Origin: Flavobacteriaceae bacterium
Lineage (GTDB): Bacteria; Bacteroidota; Bacteroidia; Flavobacteriales; Flavobacteriaceae
Direction of reading: 5' to 3'
Assembly: GCA_013373385.1 (NCBI GenBank)
Contig: JABXHX010000051.1
Coordinates: forward strand, 17,433 to 81,432
Length of the DNA stretch: 64,000 bases
Numbering within the stretch: the stretch's first letter is position 1; the number at the start of each line of letters is the position of its first letter. Below are positions 43,771-52,160 of this stretch, one piece after another. The notes under the pieces were generated by a model. The model searched no databases. It was not told the origin of the DNA and was given only the letters and a program-made list of their open reading frames with translations. The position numbers were made by a program, and so were the translations under genes.

Positions 43771-45571
43771 CTTTTGTTTCTTTTTCTACAATTGGCAGTT
43801 CAATCTCTATAATAGTCCCGGTTTTTGAATTTGAATTGATTTCAAATTTTCCTTTCATCATTTGTATTCTTGCTTCAATTTGATTGATTCCTAAACCATC
43901 TTTATTTGCAATGGTGCTTTTATCAAAACCATCTCCATCATCTTGTATGGCAATTAACAACCTATCCTTTTTTTGATGCACTTTTACCAAGGCCTTTTTT
44001 GCGTTACTATGTTTTAAAATATTATTTACCAACTCTTGGATAATATTATAAACTTTTATTTCAAAGTTTTGTTGGTAACGTTTTACTCCTTTAATATCTG
44101 TTTCTATCTCTATTTTTGAATTTGAATATTTATCTGCCATATCTTTAATAGCAAAAGCCAATCCAAATTTTAACAGCACCGAAGACACTAGTGTATGAGA
44201 CAAGTCTCTAATTTTTTGTGAGGCTTCTACAATTATTTTTTGAGTTTTATCTATTTCTATAGGTGTAGTACCGTTAAACTGCATTTTGGTTGCTTGCAAA
44301 TGTAAATTTGCAGAAGATAATAGAGAGCTTACACTATCATGCAAGGTTTCTGCAATTTGTTTACGCTCAGTTTCTTTACCATCTAAGGTAGCATTTAAAA
44401 TACGAGTTTGAGATTCTGATTTGAGTTTATCTATTTTACTTTTTTGATCTAATTCGTTTTGTTTTATTTTTAGCTTTAAGTTACGTTGACGTAATTTATA
44501 GTTGTATAAAATTACCCCAGAACTTATCAAAACCAACAAACTTAAAACTCCAAAAAACCAAGCTTTTCTTTGTTCTTCTGCTTTGGCTTTTTCAGTTTTT
44601 TCTTTTGCTAATCTTAAATTGTATTTCTCGTAAATTTCATTAATAATATGATTAATTTCTGCGTTTCTTAAACTATCTTTAATTAAATAGGACTTTTCTT
44701 GATAATCATATGCAGTATAGTCTTTTAATAAATATAAAGTCCAAGCCAAGTTATAATATACTTGCTCTTTATATTTTACACCACTATTAGTTTTGTTATT
44801 CTCTATTAAAGCCAACGCATCTATATATGTTTCCTTAGCTTTTATGTAGTTTTTTTCACCTAAATGTATGTTTGCTAAATTTATTAAAGCAGCAGATTCA
44901 GAAACTTTGTCATTATTTCTCTTATGAATATTAATAGCTTTAATTGCATAATCTCTTGCTAAATCAAAAACTGAATCCTGAGTATATATCCCAGATAAAT
45001 TTGTATAGGCTGATGCCTTCAATGATTCAATTCGGTTATCAAAAGTTGGCATTTTTATAATTTTATTATAAAACTGTAATGCACTATCTCTCTTTCCTAA
45101 TCTATAATATTCTGCTCCAATTCTTAAATAATTACTAGCTGTAAGCCTCTGACTACTAAATGACTCTACATAACTACTCTCTTTTAAATTAATTAATTGA
45201 TTGCTTTGTAAGATATTTAAAGATTTTTTAAAATATAACAACGCTTTTTTATGATTGTTTAATTTAATAAAAATATCGCCAATTAAAAAACTACATAAAT
45301 ATTCAAGCTCTTTATCTTCATATTTTTTAGCCTTTTCAATTAATATTAAAGAAATTTCTAGCGATTTGGAATATTCTTTTTTCCTAAATAAAGTTTTAGC
45401 TTTCTCTAAGTCTCTCTTAAATATATTATTTTTTTCTTGTTGTATAGTAAATGTTAAAGGAGAGACTTTTAAAGTCTCTCCTTTAACATTATTAATAATA
45501 GCATACACTTTTATCAGGGGCGTCAATATCATTAACCCACAAAGGATAAAAATTCTCATATTTTTTTGCAT
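43760..45571 (-). CDS. TPR-containing sensor histidine kinase (NarX/HisKA_3 type)
   Basis: A signal peptide (ending near VYA) precedes TPR-like repeats to about residue 300. A membrane helix follows at about 338-357 (AWFFGVLSLLVLISSG), then a coiled linker and the HisKA_3 domain KQIAETLHDSVSSLLSSANL with phospho-acceptor His411. The HATPase has QELVNNILKHSNAKKALV and GDGFDKS. The TPR part is predicted to face the periplasm and may sense a protein partner. It is the last gene of the regulator-lipoprotein-kinase locus, 8 bases after the lipoprotein gene. The start could also be Met5. Confidence 0.9.
   Translation of the reverse strand: MQKNMRIFILCGLMILTPLIKVYAIINNVKGETLKVSPLTFTIQQEKNNIFKRDLEKAKTLFRKKEYSKSLEISLILIEKAKKYEDKELEYLCSFLIGDIFIKLNNHKKALLYFKKSLNILQSNQLINLKESSYVESFSSQRLTASNYLRIGAEYYRLGKRDSALQFYNKIIKMPTFDNRIESLKASAYTNLSGIYTQDSVFDLARDYAIKAINIHKRNNDKVSESAALINLANIHLGEKNYIKAKETYIDALALIENNKTNSGVKYKEQVYYNLAWTLYLLKDYTAYDYQEKSYLIKDSLRNAEINHIINEIYEKYNLRLAKEKTEKAKAEEQRKAWFFGVLSLLVLISSGVILYNYKLRQRNLKLKIKQNELDQKSKIDKLKSESQTRILNATLDGKETERKQIAETLHDSVSSLLSSANLHLQATKMQFNGTTPIEIDKTQKIIVEASQKIRDLSHTLVSSVLLKFGLAFAIKDMADKYSNSKIEIETDIKGVKRYQQNFEIKVYNIIQELVNNILKHSNAKKALVKVHQKKDRLLIAIQDDGDGFDKSTIANKDGLGINQIEARIQMMKGKFEINSNSKTGTIIEIELPIVEKETKVNA
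45450..45490. repeat. 41-bp near-perfect palindrome inside the kinase gene
   Basis: Arms of 20 bases (AATGTTAAAGGAGAGACTTT) with only the single central base unpaired lie in codons 28-41 of the kinase, just after its signal peptide. The transcript could fold into a very stable hairpin there. It is translated as NVKGETLKVSPLTF, with no stop. Confidence 0.85.
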
Positions 45572-45579
45572 ATGTTATT

Positions 45580-46290
45580 TTAAATTGCACTTAAAATTGT
45601 TTCTGAATTTGAAGTTCCATCATCAACAACGATAACAGGTTTGCTTACAGTATATTCAGCTGTCAATCCTTTTCCGTATAATTTATGATGGTTTACAAAA
45701 TCTAATTTTACAGGTTTATCATCTTCACTTTTTGGGAATGTTCTTGAAAATTTAGTTTCATTTGTTGTGCCTTTTGATAAATGAATCTCGTAAGCTTCTT
45801 TTTTATCATTGTATTGAAAATCTACTTCAATATTATCTTTTACTTCAAAGTCTAACAGAATAGTACCATCTTCATTCACAGATAACTCATAGGTTTTTAA
45901 AAACTCTTTAGATTCTCCTTTTGCAAATTTAATATTTTCATCTTCAACAGAAAGTTTTGTGTATTTACCTGACTCTCCATCAATAAAACCAATACTTAAC
46001 TTATTGTTGTCTAATGTAAAATCTTCTCTAAGGTTGGCTTCAGTGTTATGATTCACTTTAGATAAATGAATCTCATTTGTTAATGAACTAGCATCTAGGC
46101 GTTTGTTAGAAACTGTGTTTTCTGCTACAACATAATCAACAGAATAAGCTCCTGATGCATCTCTTTTTAATTTTGCTTTCTTTAATAATGTTTCTTGTGG
46201 TGCAACATATGGGTCAGTATCGTTCATTGTACAAGATGCAGAACTTAATGCTATTACAAGAGCTAAAAGGGCAACGCTTAATTTTTTCAT
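45580..46290 (-). CDS. hypothetical lipoprotein (236 aa)
   Basis: The lipobox SSASC puts the lipidated Cys at residue 20. The mature part is acidic/charged and beta-rich. EIHLSK occurs twice (NEIHLSKVNHNTEANLRED; YEIHLSKGTTNETKFSR), suggesting an internal repeat. I recognise no family. It sits between the response regulator and the kinase, 8 bases before the kinase gene, so a role as an envelope signal protein or a regulated output of this system is plausible. A 141-base leader separates it from the regulator. Confidence 0.7.
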   Translation of the reverse strand: MKKLSVALLALVIALSSASCTMNDTDPYVAPQETLLKKAKLKRDASGAYSVDYVVAENTVSNKRLDASSLTNEIHLSKVNHNTEANLREDFTLDNNKLSIGFIDGESGKYTKLSVEDENIKFAKGESKEFLKTYELSVNEDGTILLDFEVKDNIEVDFQYNDKKEAYEIHLSKGTTNETKFSRTFPKSEDDKPVKLDFVNHHKLYGKGLTAEYTVSKPVIVVDDGTSNSETILSAI

Positions 46291-46376
46291 GATAACTTAG
46301 TTTAGAGATATTTTTATTTATTTTTATTTGTTTTTAAAAAAATGCATGGGTTAGCTTTGATAAATTCTAATAAAGG

Positions 46377-46423
46377 CTAGGGGTTTTAACTATTTAGGGG
46401 GCTATTGTACCTTTATTTAGGGG
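46377..46423 (-). promoter_or_regulatory. CCCCTA-repeat region in the lipoprotein leader
   Basis: On the minus strand, CCCCTAAAT occurs at 46423-46415 and 46400-46392, 23 bases apart, and CCCCTAG at 46383-46377. Similar CCCCTAAT and CCCTAG strings occur in the candidate sRNAs. It could be a protein- or RNA-binding site in the lipoprotein mRNA leader, or a DNA operator. Confidence 0.35.
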
Positions 46424-46431
46424 ATAGAATT

Positions 46432-47106
46432 TTAAATCATTCTGTGCTTAACAGCAAACATTGCTAAACCCACCGCATTTTTTACTTTTAGTTTTTTTAA
46501 TAATTTTTTTCTATACGTTTCAACTGTATTTGTACTTATTAATAATTGATCTGCTATTTCTGGTGTACTATACTCACTAGCCACTAACTTTAGCACTTCA
46601 ATTTCTCTGTCTGTCAACTCACTTATAAGACTTGCGTCTTCTGGAGTGGCGTCTGGTCTGTTCCCTTCAGCTACATTTTGACCTATAGCCAAATTAAACA
46701 GTCCTTCTTTTATGTCATCACTAAAATACGGAATACCACTTTGTACAGATTTTATTGCTTTTACAATATGTTCTCCTGCACTTGTTTTAGAGATAAACCC
46801 ATCTGCACCATACGTTGTTAACTCTTGCACTAACTTAACATCATCATAACTAGACAGCATAATAATTTTTTGACGTAAGGCTTTTTTATTAAACCTTTTT
46901 AACACTTCTATACCGTCTAACTCTGGCATATTAATGTCTAGTACTAAAATGTCTGCTTTGTTAGTCTTAAACCACTCTACTACTTGTAAACCAGTTAAAG
47001 AATGTCCAACAACTTCTATCTCACTATCAGTATTTAGCATCGCAATGATCCCTTCTATTAGAATCATATGATCATCGGCGACATGAACTTTAATTTTTTC
47101 TTTCAT
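46432..47106 (-). CDS. LuxR/NarL-type response regulator
   Basis: The receiver domain has acidic residues D11/D12, phospho-acceptor Asp57 (ILVLDINMPELDG) and Lys in GFISKTSA. The DNA-binding HTH at the C-terminus is ELTDREIEVLKLVASEYSTPEIADQLLISTNTVETYRKKLLKKL split over four helices. The length of 224 aa is normal. It heads the minus-strand locus with the lipoprotein and kinase genes, and is the likely partner of that kinase. Its promoter region carries three palindromes (see 47121-47239), implying autoregulation. Confidence 0.93.
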   Translation of the reverse strand: MKEKIKVHVADDHMILIEGIIAMLNTDSEIEVVGHSLTGLQVVEWFKTNKADILVLDINMPELDGIEVLKRFNKKALRQKIIMLSSYDDVKLVQELTTYGADGFISKTSAGEHIVKAIKSVQSGIPYFSDDIKEGLFNLAIGQNVAEGNRPDATPEDASLISELTDREIEVLKLVASEYSTPEIADQLLISTNTVETYRKKLLKKLKVKNAVGLAMFAVKHRMI

Positions 47107-47120
47107 AATTAATTACTTTA

Positions 47121-47239
47121 CAAATGTATGCTAGCAAACCAGTTTACACAATACCTAAAAACAGGGTATTTTTAGTCACGGTTTTCAGTGAACACACTCA
47201 CCAAAAACAGTGATAAGCCAGACTCACCGAAAACGGTGA
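47121..47239 (-). promoter_or_regulatory. promoter and three palindromic operators of the response regulator gene
   Basis: On the minus strand the -7 box TACATTTG lies at 47128-47121, and the -33 TTG lies at 47151-47149, 20 bases away. Upstream are TCACTGAAAACCGTGA (47191-47176), TCACTGTTTTTGGTGA (47213-47198) and TCACCGTTTTCGGTGA (47239-47224, a perfect palindrome). The nearest palindrome ends 24 bases before the TTG, the same as in both sRNA promoters. The second is near 78 bases from the -7 box, also like the sRNA promoters. Confidence 0.6.
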
Positions 47240-47550
47240 GTCATATTATTAAAACACTGATTTACTGTTATTTAAAATATTTTTTTTTTAGATTATTAAT
47301 ACAATAGCTAATTTACAAAAATAAATTCTCGTAAAATTTTAAACTTTAGAATATTCTTAAAAATAGCTTTGTTAAATTTCACAGTAGATTTTTTGGCTTT
47401 TACTGAACTCTATTTTTTTTATTTACTAACTAGTTTAAAAACAACACAAAAAAACCTTGTGTATTTTCATTCAATTAACACAACAGGTTAAATAAATATT
47501 TAGATAAAACATTAAATAGTAAAACAAAGTACATGGTGCCTATTAACTAA
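47240..47550. other. AT-rich intergenic region
   Basis: Nothing I can name lies between the operators and the terminator at 47551. The sequence is AT-rich, with no open frame of coding character. A third copy of the sRNA is not present here. Confidence 0.5.
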
Positions 47551-47580
47551 AAAGCCGAAGAATAAAATCTTCGGCTTTTT
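47551..47580. terminator. bidirectional terminator near DUF4293 gene
   Basis: AAGCCGAAGA / TCTTCGGCTT forms the stem, with A-rich flank on one side and T-run on the other, 28 bases past the DUF4293 stop. Confidence 0.75.
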
Positions 47581-47607
47581 CGCACTAAATATACTAAGAT
47601 GTTAGGT

Positions 47608-48042
47608 TTACCTTAATCTATCAACAGATTTTACAAGATCTTCATCCTTTTTAATTGCTTTATTTGCCATGGCAAGTAAAACAATAACAATAACAGGAAT
47701 AAACATCCCAATACCCTTCTCAGAAACTACTGCTTCTCCAGATATAGTTAGTGACACATATATAAGCACACCTAATAAATAGAAGTTAACTAACATATTT
47801 ACTCTACCGATTACAAATTGTAGTTGCCTTTTCTTAAACTGAAAAATAGCTACTACTGATAATACTGCAGAAAGTAAAAATGCTAAAAATATTGTCTTTA
47901 ATAATATACTTGGGTTACTTAATAAATCTGATGCCATCACAGGTTTGCCAGATGAATTAGACCACAAGCTAAACACAAACGTTAATCCGCCAGAAAAAAT
48001 TGCGGCAGCTAATAGGTATAATGTTTGTATTCTTTGAATCAT
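47608..48042 (-). CDS. DUF4293 membrane protein
   Basis: I start at MIQRIQTLYLLAAAIFSGG (48042), the usual N-terminus of this family; a 32-residue upstream extension is poorly supported. Four membrane helices fill the 144 residues (YLLAAAIF, IFLAFLLSAVLSVVAIF, FYLLGVLIYVSLTI, FIPVIVIVLLAMA). The function is unknown. It is divergent from rho, a neighbour conserved in flavobacteria. Confidence 0.88.
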   Translation of the reverse strand: MIQRIQTLYLLAAAIFSGGLTFVFSLWSNSSGKPVMASDLLSNPSILLKTIFLAFLLSAVLSVVAIFQFKKRQLQFVIGRVNMLVNFYLLGVLIYVSLTISGEAVVSEKGIGMFIPVIVIVLLAMANKAIKKDEDLVKSVDRLR

Positions 48043-48116
48043 TTTTAAATAAATTAGGTAGCAAAAGTAAAACTTTCTTTTTTTAAAAAGAAGCTTTGTA
48101 GTTAAAAATAATTCTA

Positions 48117-48124
48117 TATATTTG
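48117..48124 (+). promoter_or_regulatory. promoter of rho (TATATTTG)
   Basis: TATATTTG with a TTTG 18 bases upstream. The leader to the rho ATG is about 128 bases and contains a hairpin, GTATTGCTT / AAGCAATAC (around 48148-48173). This is a likely site for Rho autoregulation by early termination, an inference. Confidence 0.5.
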
Positions 48125-48258
48125 CTTGTATAATTCAACTACACAATGGTATTGCTTTGTGTTACAAGCAATACAAAATCAAAATTATCTAATATAAAAT
48201 TATTCTTGACTGTTTTAAGGATAATTTCCGTAAATAAAATTAATTATAACATACAGCA

Positions 48259-49869
48259 ATGTTCGAAATAACTGAACTAAAAGCAAAAACTCTTGTAGAA
48301 TTACAAGAAATTGCAAAAACCATTGGTTTAACTAAAGTTAGTAAACTTAAAAAATTAGACCTTGTATATCAGATCTTAGATATACAAGCTGATCACTTAT
48401 CAGAAAATTCTAAACCAAAACCTAAAAGAAAAAGAGTTGTTAAAAAAGCACCTCAAGCACAAGAAAAACAGCATGATACTGCTACAGAAAAAAAGCAGGC
48501 AGAAAAAAAACAAGTCAATAAGACAGCTGATTTTAAAGAGCAAAAACAGATAGAAGAAAAGAAAGAAGAAAAGAAAGAGATTAAAGAAAATACTTCTGAA
48601 GAAAAAAAGCCTGTTCACAATCATCAGAACAATCAAAATAATCAGCGAAATAAAAACAACAACCACAATAACAAAAACAAAAATCAACAACATAGAGATA
48701 AAAACTCTAAAGGAAACAAAAGCAATTCTCGTTACAAAGATCCTGATTTTGAGTTTGATGGTATTATAGAAAGTGAAGGTGTTTTAGAAATGATGCCAGA
48801 TGGGTATGGTTTTTTACGCTCGTCTGATTACAATTACTTATCGTCTCCAGATGATATTTATGTATCTCAATCTCAAATAAAATTATTTGGATTAAAAACT
48901 GGTGATACAGTAAAAGGAAATGTACGTCCACCAAAAGAAGGCGAAAAATATTTTCCACTGATTAGAGTATCAAAAATTAATGGTCTAAATCCTAATGTAG
49001 TTAGAGATAGGGTATCTTTTGAGCATTTAACTCCGTTATTTCCACAAGAAAAATTCAATTTAGCAGAAAGAGGTAGCTCTTTATCTACTAGAATCATTGA
49101 TTTATTTTCTCCAATTGGTAAAGGACAACGTGGTATGATTGTAGCACAGCCAAAAACAGGTAAAACAATGTTACTAAAAGACGTTGCCAATGCCATTGCT
49201 GCAAATCATCCTGAGGTTTATCAAATTGTACTACTAATTGATGAAAGACCTGAAGAGGTTACTGATATGCAACGTAGCGTAAAAGGAGAAGTTGTTGCTT
49301 CTACTTTTGATGAGCCAGCAGATAAACATGTTCGTGTTGCAAATATTGTTTTAGAAAAAGCAAAACGCTTGGTTGAGTGTGGGCATGATGTAGTTATTCT
49401 TTTAGATTCTATTACACGTTTAGCGAGAGCCTACAATACCGTAGCACCAGCATCTGGTAAAATTTTATCTGGTGGTATTGATGCCAATGCACTACACAAA
49501 CCAAAACGTTTCTTTGGTGCTGCTAGAAAAATTGAAGGAGGGGGTTCTCTGACTATTATTGCGACTGCCCTAACAGAAACGGGTTCTAAAATGGATGAAG
49601 TGATTTTTGAAGAGTTTAAAGGTACAGGTAATATGGAACTACAATTGGAGCGTAACATTGCAAACCGTAGAATTTATCCTGCAATTGATTTGATTAAATC
49701 TAGTACAAGACGTGATGATTTATTACTTGATGAAAAAACTGTACAGCGTATGTGGATATTACGCAAGTACCTAGCAGATATGAATCCGGTTGAAGCAATG
49801 GAGTTTATCAATGAAAAAATTAAAATGTCTAGAAATAACCAAGAGTTTTTGATTTCTATGAATGGTTAA
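48259..49869 (+). CDS. rho: transcription termination factor Rho
   Basis: Rho is the hexameric RNA helicase for factor-dependent termination. The 536-residue protein has an N-terminal SAP-like domain ([19 protein letters not shown]), then about 100 residues of Lys/Glu-rich and Asn/His/Gln-rich disordered sequence (approximately 50-155), the cold-shock-like RNA-binding domain ([21 protein letters not shown]) and the ATPase with Walker [12 protein letters not shown] and [18 protein letters not shown]. The insert is a feature of Bacteroidota Rho and may mediate condensation. It is convergent with the PpiD-like gene. Confidence 0.96.
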   Translation: MFEITELKAKTLVELQEIAKTIGLTKVSKLKKLDLVYQILDIQADHLSENSKPKPKRKRVVKKAPQAQEKQHDTATEKKQAEKKQVNKTADFKEQKQIEEKKEEKKEIKENTSEEKKPVHNHQNNQNNQRNKNNNHNNKNKNQQHRDKNSKGNKSNSRYKDPDFEFDGIIESEGVLEMMPDGYGFLRSSDYNYLSSPDDIYVSQSQIKLFGLKTGDTVKGNVRPPKEGEKYFPLIRVSKINGLNPNVVRDRVSFEHLTPLFPQEKFNLAERGSSLSTRIIDLFSPIGKGQRGMIVAQPKTGKTMLLKDVANAIAANHPEVYQIVLLIDERPEEVTDMQRSVKGEVVASTFDEPADKHVRVANIVLEKAKRLVECGHDVVILLDSITRLARAYNTVAPASGKILSGGIDANALHKPKRFFGAARKIEGGGSLTIIATALTETGSKMDEVIFEEFKGTGNMELQLERNIANRRIYPAIDLIKSSTRRDDLLLDEKTVQRMWILRKYLADMNPVEAMEFINEKIKMSRNNQEFLISMNG

Positions 49870-49888
49870 TCTAGTATTTTTTAGACAT

Positions 49889-49924
49889 AAAAAAAACCGA
49901 ATCAAAATTGATTCGGTTTTTTTT
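49889..49924. terminator. bidirectional terminator after rho
   Basis: AAACCGAATCAA / TTGATTCGGTTT with an A-run before and eight T after; it serves both rho and the PpiD-like gene. Confidence 0.85.
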
Positions 49925-49942
49925 ATGTTGAACTTTTTAAAA

Positions 49943-52060
49943 CTATTCTATACCATAGAATGTACTTCTATTGTCTTCTACATTTGCTGCTTCTTTAATA
50001 GCATTGTACATTAAATTGGTTTGTGTTTTTCGAGCTGCTGCAATTCTTTTTCTGTACGTATCATAATTTGGTAACGTAACTGGCTTTTCTCTTTTTGTAA
50101 CTACAAAAGCAAAGACTCCATTTTGTCCTTCTACTGTATTAAACACAGTATTTTCTTTTGCTGTGTACATTGCTCCTAGTATTTTAGGCTCAAAGCCTAC
50201 ACCCGTAATTACAGGAGTTTGCATGGTAACATTGGTTGCAGTTCTCACAGATTGCTTTGTTGCTGTAGCAATATCATTTAAGGTAGCTCCTGTCATGGTT
50301 TTTGCAATTACAGCAGCCTTCTTCTCATTTACTAAAATAGGACGCACTGTAATCGCAGCTTTAGCAGCAGACATCAATCCTTTTTTTGTTTTATTTGTAA
50401 TAACAGCTACAACATGCCCATTTGTGGTGTCAAATATTTTAAATGCACCAACTTCATTTTCTTTATTGTGTGCCCAAGTAACAATACTTCTTTCGTTACC
50501 TAATCCAGGAACATTCTCATCCAATGCTTTTAATCCAAACGCAGTTTGTGGCTGCAGTTTTTTCTCTTTTACTACGGCATCAAAATCTTGTCCGTTAGTC
50601 AAAGCCAAAGCAAATGTTTGCGCATTTTGGAATACTGTATTTTCTGTATCTTGAGATGCTTCTATTTTTCTACCAAAAGTGGCTAATTTCACTGCCTTTT
50701 GTTTATTTCTAGACTCATCAACTCTGATAATATGAAATCCAAATTTAGATTTGATTACTTTGATATCTCCTTTTTTACCAAAGAAAAATGCATCACCAAA
50801 ATCTTTATCTAAACTGTAAGCTTGTACTGCAGAAAGCCAATCTGTATCTCCTCCTTTACCTTTTGTTCCATCTGGATTAATTTCATCAGCAATAGCAGCG
50901 AATTTCTTCTGGTCTCTTCTTACCAATTTAAAAATACTGTCTGTATATTTTTTGGCTTGTGCCTCTGTCATTTTAGTATCTTGACCTGCTGATGCAGAAC
51001 CTACAAATGGCACTAAAATATGTGCACCTTTAACAGAATCTGGTATTTGCACAACCTCGTTTATTTTAGATATTTTAAAAAAACCATTATCTTTATAAGG
51101 ACCAAAAACATCTCCTTTTTTTCCTTCTAAAACTTTATCTACAATTGGCTTAGCTATGTCTTTTTTATATTGATAGTTTGTGTTTAATGCTAAATCAGAA
51201 CCGTTGTCTGCAAAAAACTCTGCATCTTTTTCAACATTTTTAAATCCTTTTGCCACTCCATTATCAACTAATAGTTCTGCAACGTCTTTTTGAATTGCAT
51301 CTTCATCAGCTTTTGTAGCAATAATATCAAACTTAACATACTTAATATCTCTAGAAGATTCTACTTTAAAATTAGCAGGATTTTCTTTTACATATTTTTC
51401 AATATCTGATTTTGTAACTTTGATAAGGCTGTCTGCCACCGTAGTATATGGCACAAACACATATTGAGCGGTAATTTTAGTATTATCTCTCATATACTGC
51501 ATTTCTCCTTCTTTTAACGAAGCGCCTAAACCGGCAGTTATTAAATTATTGTAAGTACTGTTTTCTAATCCAGCTTTTATATTTCCCATAAAAGCAGCCC
51601 ACGAATTCCATACAGCTTTATCGCTATCATCTTTCGCTAAAGCTAAAAACTCTTTTAGTTTTCCTTCATCGAACAAACCAGCTGAATTTAAAAAACGTTG
51701 GTCTCCTTTAATTGAAGGATTTTCTATTAAAGCTGTCCAAACATCATTTTCTCCAACCGTAATGCCAGCTTCTTCTAATTGTGTTTTATAAATTTTTTCT
51801 CTTACAAGATTGTTCCAAACAATATTAGAAGCTTGCATGTCGGTAATTCTATTACCTACTCTAGCTTTATACGCTTCTAATGCTTCGCTAAATTCTTTTC
51901 TAGTGATTGTTTCTCCACCAACTTCACCAACGGTATTAATTTTTGTTGAATTGAAAAAATCTTGAATACTTGAAGGATCTAATACAAAAGCAAATAATGC
52001 CAATCCAATCACTAGGATTAAGGCCATTGAACGCTCTCTAATTTTAGATAAAATTGCCAT
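49943..52060 (-). CDS. PpiD/SurA-like peptidylprolyl isomerase (membrane-anchored)
   Basis: The N-terminus (ILSKIRERSMALILVIGLALFAFVL) is a membrane anchor, as in PpiD. A SurA-N-like domain follows (VNNDGGETITRKEFSEALEAYKARVG region). A parvulin domain with HILVPFVGSASAG and GKGGDTDWLSAVQAY lies near residues 340-430, and a second, degenerate one is probable after it. The length of 705 aa is typical of flavobacterial members. It assists folding of exported proteins at the periplasmic face. It is the last gene of the coaX cluster. Confidence 0.9.
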   Translation of the reverse strand: MAILSKIRERSMALILVIGLALFAFVLDPSSIQDFFNSTKINTVGEVGGETITRKEFSEALEAYKARVGNRITDMQASNIVWNNLVREKIYKTQLEEAGITVGENDVWTALIENPSIKGDQRFLNSAGLFDEGKLKEFLALAKDDSDKAVWNSWAAFMGNIKAGLENSTYNNLITAGLGASLKEGEMQYMRDNTKITAQYVFVPYTTVADSLIKVTKSDIEKYVKENPANFKVESSRDIKYVKFDIIATKADEDAIQKDVAELLVDNGVAKGFKNVEKDAEFFADNGSDLALNTNYQYKKDIAKPIVDKVLEGKKGDVFGPYKDNGFFKISKINEVVQIPDSVKGAHILVPFVGSASAGQDTKMTEAQAKKYTDSIFKLVRRDQKKFAAIADEINPDGTKGKGGDTDWLSAVQAYSLDKDFGDAFFFGKKGDIKVIKSKFGFHIIRVDESRNKQKAVKLATFGRKIEASQDTENTVFQNAQTFALALTNGQDFDAVVKEKKLQPQTAFGLKALDENVPGLGNERSIVTWAHNKENEVGAFKIFDTTNGHVVAVITNKTKKGLMSAAKAAITVRPILVNEKKAAVIAKTMTGATLNDIATATKQSVRTATNVTMQTPVITGVGFEPKILGAMYTAKENTVFNTVEGQNGVFAFVVTKREKPVTLPNYDTYRKRIAAARKTQTNLMYNAIKEAANVEDNRSTFYGIE

Positions 52061-52160
52061 ACGTCATTTATTTAATTAACAGGGAGCGAAAATACAATTT
52101 CGGTTTTAATAATGCAACTGCTTAGACACAATTATTTAAGCCTTTATACAGATGGTTTTC

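Noticed and set aside
45255..45635. 126-codon plus-strand frame with VKGETFKVSPLT
   Set aside because: Its resemblance to the kinase protein is a mirror effect of the 41-bp palindrome; it is antisense to the kinase gene.
47240..47300. third operator at 47224-47239 considered as serving a divergent plus-strand promoter
   Set aside because: At the expected distance the sequence TAGATTAT does not fit TAnnTTTG and no transcript-like structure follows.
48400..48693. 97-codon minus-strand frame rich in Phe and Leu
   Set aside because: It is the antisense reading of the Lys/Asn-rich part of rho.
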